Source: an uncultured Eubacteriales bacterium
GTDB taxonomy: Bacteria > Bacillota > Clostridia > Oscillospirales > Acutalibacteraceae
Length of the DNA: 5,628 nucleotides
Direction: 5' to 3'
Assembly (NCBI GenBank): GCA_900321905.1
Contig: ONXZ01000100.1
Span: 690 to 6,317, forward strand
The translations under genes were made by a program, and so were the position numbers. Position 1 is the first letter of the stretch. Each line of letters opens with the position of its first letter. The notes beneath the pieces were generated by a model. It was not told the DNA's origin. It saw nothing but the letters and a program-made list of their open reading frames with translations, and searched no databases. Below, piece after piece: positions 1 to 4,381 of this stretch.

Positions 1-746
1 TGGGGATAATTGAAGCCCAGGGAACGTCCTGCTTCGAACTGGCCGTCATCCATGGACATGATACCACCACGGATGATCTCGGCAACATATGCACCGGAGT
101 TCAGGCCGAATGCAAGCATTGCAACCGGCAGACCATTACGTGCAGAGGCGAAGATTGCGAAGTAGCACAGCATGAGCTGTACGACAGTAGGTGTACCACG
201 AATAATGGTGATGTAGATAACAGCGATGCGGTTTAAGATACGAAGTATCCAGTACCCTGCCGTTCTGTTTCTCTCCATACGCTCTCTGTTCTTGTCCCAG
301 GCCGAACGCACGATACCTGTAACAACACCGAGGTCATAGTAAGAAATAGAAAGAGTAGCTACGCCGCAACCTTCGCAAATGCCCTCTTCGCCTGCGATTA
401 CAGGAATACCTTTAGGCTCGCAGGTGTTGTTGATAAGTTCTGCGTTGCTTGCACAGGTGTTGTCTGTGGGAACATAAAGTGCTTTACATTCCGAAACAGC
501 TGTATTAAGAACTGTTGCAAGGTCGTTTGAGTCAGCAAAAGAATACTCTTTTGTTTCGTAACCGAGTTTAGACAACTCTTCGCTGATTTTTTCTACCTGA
601 TACTTTGAGTTAGGCTCTGCCGAACAGTAGAAAAGACCGATTGTTGCAGCACCGCTGTTTTTACCGTTGCTGCATCCTGCAAATACAGCAGCCACAAGAG
701 CTACAGCAAGACAAGCTGCCAGTAATCTTTTTACAATTTTTTTCAT
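1..746 (-). CDS. Mosaic ABC-transporter ORF: lipoprotein signal + TrpX-like binding lobe + amino-acid permease (3' end outside window)
   Basis: This frame is open without a stop for 248 codons from the ATG at 746 to the left edge. Residues 1-24 look like a lipoprotein signal peptide (KK..KR, hydrophobic core, then VFAGC with the lipidated Cys at 25). Residues about 35-143 match the second lobe of PF04392/TrpX-like substrate-binding proteins: TIGLFYCSAEPNSKYQ, YVPTDNT, GIPVIAGEEGICEGCGVAT and SISYYDLG. The first lobe (roughly 120 residues in the family) is absent, as is the C-terminal part that normally follows YYDLG..TG. From about residue 145 the protein becomes a HisM/GlnP-type polar amino-acid permease (IIRGTPTVVQLM, FGLNSGAYVAEIIRGGIMS), ending at the EAA loop (GQFEAGRSLGFNYP). 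That permease lacks about its first 40-60 residues, including its first membrane helix. What is seen is one uninterrupted frame; the family assignments are from recall. PF04392 proteins normally work with a different permease class, so a working transporter is doubtful. It may be a rearranged pseudogene or an assembly chimera. Confidence 0.8.
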   Translation of the reverse strand, partial: MKKIVKRLLAACLAVALVAAVFAGCSNGKNSGAATIGLFYCSAEPNSKYQVEKISEELSKLGYETKEYSFADSNDLATVLNTAVSECKALYVPTDNTCASNAELINNTCEPKGIPVIAGEEGICEGCGVATLSISYYDLGVVTGIVRSAWDKNRERMERNRTAGYWILRILNRIAVIYITIIRGTPTVVQLMLCYFAIFASARNGLPVAMLAFGLNSGAYVAEIIRGGIMSMDDGQFEAGRSLGFNYP

Positions 747-753
747 TTGTAAA

Positions 754-761
754 TCTCCTTT
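754..761 (-). promoter_or_regulatory. Ribosome binding site of the mosaic ABC ORF
   Basis: Read on the minus strand this is AAAGGAGA, with the GGAG core about 8 nt before the ATG at 746. It fixes that ATG as the start, in agreement with the signal peptide that begins there. Confidence 0.85.
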
Positions 762-789
762 AAATTATTAATTTTTGATTGCAAAACAC

Positions 790-818
790 AGTTTAGCACA
801 TAAAAGCGTTAAAGTCAA
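790..818 (-). promoter_or_regulatory. SigA-type promoter for the mosaic ABC ORF
   Basis: On the minus strand there is TTGACT (818-813), a 17-nt spacer, then TAAACT (795-790) preceded by TGC, an extended -10. Transcription would start near 783 and leave a leader of about 37 nt. The -35 box overlaps the left arm of an 11-bp inverted repeat (815-825), which is a plausible place for repression. Confidence 0.75.
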
Positions 819-875
819 CATATTTTTTCATTTTTATACTGCAACAAAAATGTTATCAAATTGTAAATATGTTGA
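815..875. repeat. Perfect 11-bp inverted repeat with 39-bp spacing (candidate operator pair)
   Basis: TCAACATATTT at 815-825 is the exact reverse complement of AAATATGTTGA at 865-875. The arm centres are 50 bp apart. The left arm overlaps the -35 box of the minus-strand promoter, and the right arm ends 20 bp before the -35 box of the rny promoter. The repeat is seen directly; a role as a protein-binding pair is inference. With 39 nt between the arms, a stable RNA hairpin is less likely than a pair of protein sites. AT-richness raises the chance of coincidence. Confidence 0.45.
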
Positions 876-894
876 TGTATGTCCGCGGAATTCC

Positions 895-923
895 TTGACA
901 AATACAAGATATTGTTGTAATAT
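895..923 (+). promoter_or_regulatory. SigA-type promoter for rny
   Basis: A perfect TTGACA at 895-900, a 17-nt spacer, and TAATAT at 918-923. The predicted start near 930 gives a leader of about 136 nt before the rny ATG. Overlapping palindromes TCCGCGGA (882-889) and GGAATTCC (887-894) abut the -35 box. Confidence 0.8.
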
Positions 924-1050
924 ATTTAAGAAATTCTATATGCGTGCGTATTTGTGTTTGCATAAATCACCGTATACGGAACTTGAAATCGCATAAAACT
1001 GTACCTTTTCTGATGAAATTTTAATCGAAAATGTTGAAAAATCTAAACAG

Positions 1051-1059
1051 AAGGAGGTG
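1051..1059 (+). promoter_or_regulatory. Ribosome binding site of rny
   Basis: AAGGAGGTG is an almost full-length anti-16S match. It decides the start: the GTG at 1057 lies inside this site and cannot be the initiator, whereas the ATG at 1066 lies 6 nt downstream of it. The neighbouring ATG at 1069 is a less likely alternative, and the TTG at 1063 is too close. Confidence 0.85.
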
Positions 1060-1065
1060 CTATTG

Positions 1066-2622
1066 ATGATGAGTATTACTATCGCAATTATTATTGCAGT
1101 TGTTTGTGCAGTTGTATTTTGCGCGCTCGGTCTGCTGGCAGGTATGATGCTGCAGAATAAGAAGATTGAAAAAGACACTGAAAACGCAAAAAACAAGGCT
1201 ACGCAAATTATTAACGACGCTTTATCCGAAGCGGAGAAAACTAAAAAGTCCCGACTCCTTGAAGCCAGGGACGAAGTACACAAACTCCGTTCTGACGCGG
1301 ACAAAGAAATTCGTGAAAGACGAAATGAAGTTCAGCGCCAGGAAAAAAGACTCAATCAGCGTGAAGAATACCTTGACAAGCGCGCTGATAATCTTGAATC
1401 AAAAAGTGAACATTTAAGCGAAAAACTAAAGCAAGTTGATGAAAAACTACTTGAAATCGATGGCATCAAGAAAAGCCAGTTTGATATGCTTGAAAGAATA
1501 TCAGGTCTGTCGCAAGAGGAGGCTAAAAAGCAGTTAATGCAGTCGCTTGAGGCGGAACTTGACGTTGAAAAGAGCAAGCGTATTCTTGAGTACGAGCAGA
1601 TGATTCGCGACCAGAGCGATGTTCTGGCGAGGGAAATCATCGGCACCGCTATTCAGCGCTGTGCGGCTGACCACACAGCAGAAACAACCGTTTACGTTGT
1701 TTCGCTCCCTTCAGACGATATGAAGGGACGTATCATCGGCAGAGAGGGACGTAACATCCGCTCTATCGAACAGATTACAGGCGCGGAACTTATTATTGAC
1801 GACACGCCTGAGGCAATTACTGTCAGCGCATTTGACCCCGTAAGGCGTGAAATCGCAAGACTGACGCTTGAAAAACTCATTCAGGACGGCAGAATTCACC
1901 CGACCAGAATTGAGGAAATGTACGAAAAATCAAAAAAAGAGGTTGAGCAGACTATTAAGGCAGAGGGCGAAAAGGCTGTTATCAGTGCAAACTGCGGCTC
2001 TATCCACCCTGAACTTGTCAAACTGCTCGGCAAACTCAAATACCGCACATCCTACGGTCAGAGCGTACTCAAGCACTCGCTTGAAGTATCGTATATCGCA
2101 GGTCTTATGGCTGCTGAACTCGGCGTTGACGAAAAGCAGGCAAGACGCGCAGGTCTGCTGCACGATATCGGTAAGGCTATCGACCACGAGATGGAAGGCG
2201 GACACATTGCACTTGGTGTTGAATATGCACGCAAGTACAAGGAGAACGAGGCTATCGTTCACGCAATTCAGGCGCACCACGGCGACGTTGAGTGCAAGAC
2301 TGTTGTTGCAGCGCTTGTGCAGGCGGCTGACGCAGTTTCCGCTGCAAGACCCGGCGCAAGACGTGAGAATATTGAAAACTATATCAAGCGACTTCAGCAA
2401 CTTGAGGAAATCTCAACAAGTTTTGAGGGCGTTGAAAAAGCGTACGCTATCCAGGCAGGACGTGAAGTTCGCGTTATGGTTAAGCCTGAAGTTATTGATG
2501 ACAAAAAGATGCCGCTTGTTGCACGCGAAATTGTTAAGCGCATTGAGGACGAGATGGATTATCCGGGTCAAATTAAGGTTAACATCATCCGTGAAAGCAG
2601 AACATCTGATATTGCAAAATAA
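1066..2622 (+). CDS. rny: Ribonuclease Y (membrane-anchored endoribonuclease, KH + HD domains)
   Basis: RNase Y starts decay of many mRNAs in Gram-positive bacteria by endonucleolytic cleavage at the inner face of the membrane. The 518-residue length is very close to the roughly 520 of Bacillus subtilis RNase Y. Visible in order are an N-terminal membrane helix (about 3-29), a long charged coiled coil (about 32-200, rich in Glu/Lys/Arg), a KH RNA-binding domain with [15 protein letters not shown] from about residue 221 (GREG loop 225-228), and an HD phosphohydrolase domain. In the HD domain the metal-binding residues appear as LKHSLEVS (His337), [14 protein letters not shown] (His366-Asp367), AHHGD (404-407) and [16 protein letters not shown] (Asp422). 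Nothing is missing. It has its own promoter and terminator, so it is probably monocistronic. The recA/cinA and ymdB neighbours common in other Firmicutes are absent from this window. Confidence 0.97.
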   Translation: MMSITIAIIIAVVCAVVFCALGLLAGMMLQNKKIEKDTENAKNKATQIINDALSEAEKTKKSRLLEARDEVHKLRSDADKEIRERRNEVQRQEKRLNQREEYLDKRADNLESKSEHLSEKLKQVDEKLLEIDGIKKSQFDMLERISGLSQEEAKKQLMQSLEAELDVEKSKRILEYEQMIRDQSDVLAREIIGTAIQRCAADHTAETTVYVVSLPSDDMKGRIIGREGRNIRSIEQITGAELIIDDTPEAITVSAFDPVRREIARLTLEKLIQDGRIHPTRIEEMYEKSKKEVEQTIKAEGEKAVISANCGSIHPELVKLLGKLKYRTSYGQSVLKHSLEVSYIAGLMAAELGVDEKQARRAGLLHDIGKAIDHEMEGGHIALGVEYARKYKENEAIVHAIQAHHGDVECKTVVAALVQAADAVSAARPGARRENIENYIKRLQQLEEISTSFEGVEKAYAIQAGREVRVMVKPEVIDDKKMPLVAREIVKRIEDEMDYPGQIKVNIIRESRTSDIAK

Positions 2623-2625
2623 TCG

Positions 2626-2661
2626 AATAATCCCCGGCTTAAAGCCTGGGATTATTTTTTT
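2626..2661 (+). terminator. Intrinsic terminator of rny
   Basis: It begins 3 nt after the rny stop codon. The arm AATAATCCC-C-GGCTT (2626-2640) pairs with AAGCC-T-GGGATTATT (2642-2656), with one C/T mismatch and a tight apical loop around 2640-2642. Seven T residues follow (2655-2661), overlapping the end of the stem. This is a strong Rho-independent terminator. Confidence 0.92.
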
Positions 2662-2673
2662 GCTATGTTCGCC

Positions 2674-2700
2674 AATGGTAACTGTTTTACAGTTGCCATT
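2674..2700 (+). terminator. Second hairpin between rny and the capsule operon (backup terminator candidate)
   Basis: AATGGTAACTG (2674-2684) pairs with CAGTTGCCATT (2690-2700) around the loop TTTTA, with one T-G wobble at 2679/2695. It is followed by an AT-rich tract that contains only short T runs, so termination would be weaker than at the first hairpin. It may back up the rny terminator or protect a 3' end. Confidence 0.5.
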
Positions 2701-2730
2701 ATTTTATATATTATATTTAATAATTATTAA

Positions 2731-2759
2731 TTGACTTTAAAGTTTATAGTTGCTATAAT
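2731..2759 (+). promoter_or_regulatory. Strong extended -10 SigA promoter of the capsule operon
   Basis: TTGACT (2731-2736), a 17-nt spacer ending in TGC, and a perfect TATAAT (2754-2759). Transcription should start near 2766, leaving a leader of about 34 nt before wzz. The leader is too short for an elaborate attenuator. The close fit to consensus suggests high basal transcription unless a repressor acts here; I see no clear operator. Confidence 0.88.
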
Positions 2760-2787
2760 ACATTATGTATCTCTATGCCTGTTAAAT

Positions 2788-2793
2788 AGGAGG
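2788..2793 (+). promoter_or_regulatory. Ribosome binding site of the wzz-like gene
   Basis: AGGAGG ends 6 nt before the ATG at 2800 and fixes that start. A longer frame opening at the TTG at 2731 would begin within the -35 box, upstream of the predicted transcript, so it is not used. Confidence 0.9.
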
Positions 2794-2799
2794 TTTAAA

Positions 2800-3609
2800 A
2801 TGAACGAAAGCAGAGAAATTGAAATAGATTTGAGAAAAATCTTTTATATGATGAGGAACAAGTTTATATACATTATACTCATCACAATACTTGCGGGCGT
2901 GCTGTCGGGCGCGTTTACGCAACTTTTTATCACGCCCACATATACCGCAACGGTTAAGTTTTACGCAAAAAGCACTACTGATACCGCAAGCACATCGTCA
3001 AACGTAAATGTGTCTGAAATTGACGCGGGTGAAAAACTTGCGGAACTTTACGTTTACATCATTAAGAGCGATAATGTGATTGACAAGGTTGCAAAGGAAC
3101 TGCAACTCAACTCGGCAAAAGAGATTAAAGATTCAATCTCCGCAGGCGCTGTTGAGGGCATTCAGGCGTTTACCGTAACGGTCACCCACCCTGACGCGTC
3201 CACTGCGGAAAAAATTGCAAACGCGGTTGCACGGATTGCACCTGATGAGATTGTTAAAATCGTAGAGGGCGGCGGTATTAAGGTAATTGACTACGCAAAA
3301 GTGCCGCAAAAACCGTCGTCGCCGAATTTGAAGAGGAATATTTTGTTCGGTTTGCTTGCAGGGTTTGTGGTATCGTTCGCCGCATTCTTTGTTTATGAAA
3401 TTTTCGACACCTCTATCACAGAGGCTAAGGACCTTGAAAGCGAATTTGAAATTCCTGTGCTTGGCACAATTCCGAGACTTACAAGTTCGTCCGACCCAAA
3501 CAAGTACGGCAGCAAAGAGGATACACAACACGAAGTTGCTGTTCCGAAACCGAGCGACTCGCTGCTGAAGAGTATACAAAACGCGAAAGGAGATGCTTCA
3601 GATGAGTAA
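2800..3609 (+). CDS. Wzz/CpsC-type polysaccharide chain-length regulator and tyrosine-kinase adaptor
   Basis: This 269-residue membrane protein has the layout of the Wzz family (PF02706), CpsC/CapA/YwqC branch. It has a short cytoplasmic start, a first membrane helix (about 23-44), an extracytoplasmic domain (about 45-178), a proline-rich segment AKVPQKPSSPNLKRN (166-180), a second helix (about 181-199), and a cytoplasmic C-terminal tail of about 70 residues. In this family the C-terminal tail activates a partner tyrosine kinase, and the pair controls polymer length and export. The partner is the next gene, whose start overlaps this stop by 8 nt, so the two are probably translationally coupled. 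The tail has only one tyrosine after Tyr199, at 236, so the phospho-acceptor tyrosines lie on the partner, as in Gram-positive split systems. Which polymer is controlled cannot be told from this sequence. Confidence 0.92.
   Translation: MNESREIEIDLRKIFYMMRNKFIYIILITILAGVLSGAFTQLFITPTYTATVKFYAKSTTDTASTSSNVNVSEIDAGEKLAELYVYIIKSDNVIDKVAKELQLNSAKEIKDSISAGAVEGIQAFTVTVTHPDASTAEKIANAVARIAPDEIVKIVEGGGIKVIDYAKVPQKPSSPNLKRNILFGLLAGFVVSFAAFFVYEIFDTSITEAKDLESEFEIPVLGTIPRLTSSSDPNKYGSKEDTQHEVAVPKPSDSLLKSIQNAKGDASDE
3586..3592 (+). promoter_or_regulatory. Ribosome binding site of the tyrosine kinase, inside the wzz coding region
   Basis: AAAGGAG lies 9 nt before the ATG at 3602. The alternative ATG at 3593 touches this site and is therefore not the initiator. 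Its position within the end of the upstream gene supports coupled translation. Confidence 0.8.
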
Positions 3610-4366
3610 AAGAAACAGGCGCAGAAAACTTGCTGAAAATAACGGCTTTAACCGCGCAGACCCCACTAAGATTCTGAGCGCAGATTCATCATTCCAGGTT
3701 AAAGAAGCATATAACTCCATACGCACAAACCTGATGTTTATCCAGCAGGGCGAAAAATGCCCCGTGTTTGTTATCACAAGTCCTACTGCAAACAACGGTA
3801 AAACGATTAACACAATTAACCTTGCGATAAGTTTTGCGCAGATGGGCAAAAAAACGCTTATTATCGACTCTGATATGCGTAACCCCACAATGCACAGAAT
3901 GTTCTCTATCCCTGTTAAAAACGGACTGTCGGAAATTCTTGCAGGGCTTACTGACAGCATTTCGGTGTCAAAAACCCAGTTTGAAAATCTGTCCATACTC
4001 ACAGCCGGCAAAATTCCGCCAAACCCTGCGGAACTGCTGTCCTCAAGCCGTATGGACAAACTTTTGAGTTTTGTTAAAGAACATTACGACTGCGTGTTCA
4101 TTGACACGCCGCCTACAAATATTGTTACCGACTCAACGCTCTTTGCGCAAAAGGTAACAGGCTATGTGCTGATTGTCAAAACCGACACAACAAACATCAA
4201 CGATGTTAAAACTACCGTGTCAACTCTTGAGCAAATCAACGCAAACGTGCTTGGCTTTGTGCTAAACGACGTAAGCAGTGATAAGAAAAAATATTACTCT
4301 TATTACCGCAGATACAATTATAACTATAACTACGACTATAATTATAATTATAATTACAAATACTAA
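3602..4366 (+). CDS. CpsD/CapB-type bacterial protein tyrosine kinase (BY-kinase) with a long Tyr-rich tail
   Basis: This 254-residue protein is a cytoplasmic P-loop kinase of the capsule (Wze/CpsD/YwqD) family. It phosphorylates tyrosines in its own C-terminus and so modulates polysaccharide assembly with the Wzz-like adaptor. Visible features are VKEAYNSIRTNLMF (33-46), typical of the N-terminal helix of these kinases; the Walker A region TSPTANNGKT (59-68), with Lys67-Thr68; Walker A' LIIDSDMRNP (86-95), with Asp89 and Asp91; PNPAELLSSSRM (140-151); and Walker B VFIDTPP (165-171), with Asp168. The P-loop is slightly atypical, with ANNGKT where PGEGKS is common, but the Lys is kept. The last 24 residues (231-254) contain 13 tyrosines, including seven consecutive Asn/Asp-Tyr pairs. 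The gene overlaps wzz by 8 nt. No CpsB/YwqE-type phosphatase is present in the window; one may lie elsewhere. Confidence 0.95.
   Translation: MSKRNRRRKLAENNGFNRADPTKILSADSSFQVKEAYNSIRTNLMFIQQGEKCPVFVITSPTANNGKTINTINLAISFAQMGKKTLIIDSDMRNPTMHRMFSIPVKNGLSEILAGLTDSISVSKTQFENLSILTAGKIPPNPAELLSSSRMDKLLSFVKEHYDCVFIDTPPTNIVTDSTLFAQKVTGYVLIVKTDTTNINDVKTTVSTLEQINANVLGFVLNDVSSDKKKYYSYYRRYNYNYNYDYNYNYNYKY
4316..4357 (+). repeat. Hexanucleotide repeat encoding (Asn/Asp-Tyr)x7
   Basis: Seven tandem copies of a degenerate AAYTAY unit, one with GAC in place of AAY, lie in frame within the kinase tail. Gain or loss of whole units would add or remove Asn-Tyr pairs without a frameshift. Third-position variation (AAT/AAC, TAT/TAC) is present, so the tract is not a perfect microsatellite and may be partly stabilised by selection. 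Confidence 0.85.
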
Positions 4367-4368
4367 CC

Positions 4369-4377
4369 AAAAGGTGA
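4369..4377 (+). promoter_or_regulatory. Ribosome binding site of the glycosylphosphotransferase
   Basis: AAAAGGTGA lies 4 nt before the ATG at 4382. It is a weaker match than the other sites in the window, but it is the only one near the first Met of a protein whose N-terminus fits the family. Confidence 0.65.
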
Positions 4378-4381
4378 TTAA

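Larger units (their letters stand above)
747..1065. other. Divergent intergenic regulatory region
   Basis: These roughly 319 bp separate the minus-strand ABC ORF from rny. The region is AT-rich and contains both divergent promoters, the inverted repeat 815-825/865-875, short palindromes at 882-894, and the rny leader of about 136 nt. I see no tRNA, riboswitch or convincing small gene. An 18-codon frame from the ATG at 940 to the stop at 994-996 has no ribosome binding site. The leader also carries a perfect 10-bp palindrome, CCGTATACGG, at 970-979, of unknown meaning. Confidence 0.7.

Noticed and set aside
775..996. 73-codon plus-strand frame in the divergent intergenic region
   Set aside because: It starts with TTG without a ribosome binding site and runs across both promoters. 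Only its last 18 codons could be transcribed from the rny promoter, and these also lack a ribosome binding site.
936..1304. Minus-strand 122-codon frame opposite the start of rny
   Set aside because: It is antisense to the rny membrane and coiled-coil coding region. Its Ser/Phe/Ile-rich composition mirrors the sense strand, with no domain recognised.
1930..2400. Minus-strand 156-codon frame opposite the rny HD domain
   Set aside because: It is an antisense shadow of a strongly conserved gene, with no ribosome binding site or recognisable motif noticed.
1868..2734. Long plus-strand frame (288 codons) overlapping rny in another frame
   Set aside because: Its translation is an Arg/Leu-rich low-quality sequence, it lies almost wholly inside the well-supported rny gene, and it runs on through the rny terminator and into the capsule promoter. 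It is a codon-bias shadow.
2731..2799. N-terminal extension of the Wzz-like protein from the TTG at 2731
   Set aside because: It would begin within the -35 box and upstream of the predicted transcript; the AGGAGG before the ATG at 2800 gives the correct start.
2766..2799. Possible attenuator or JUMPstart-like leader before the capsule genes
   Set aside because: The leader is only about 34 nt. The best pairing I find is a 3-bp CCT/AGG stem, and I see no JUMPstart-like element.
3598..4059. Minus-strand 153-codon frame opposite the tyrosine kinase
   Set aside because: It is antisense to the Walker A/A' region and has no family resemblance; the sense strand clearly encodes a kinase.
4316..4357. 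CRISPR-like or intergenic tandem array
   Set aside because: The repeat is a 6-bp coding repeat in frame with the kinase tail and has no spacers.
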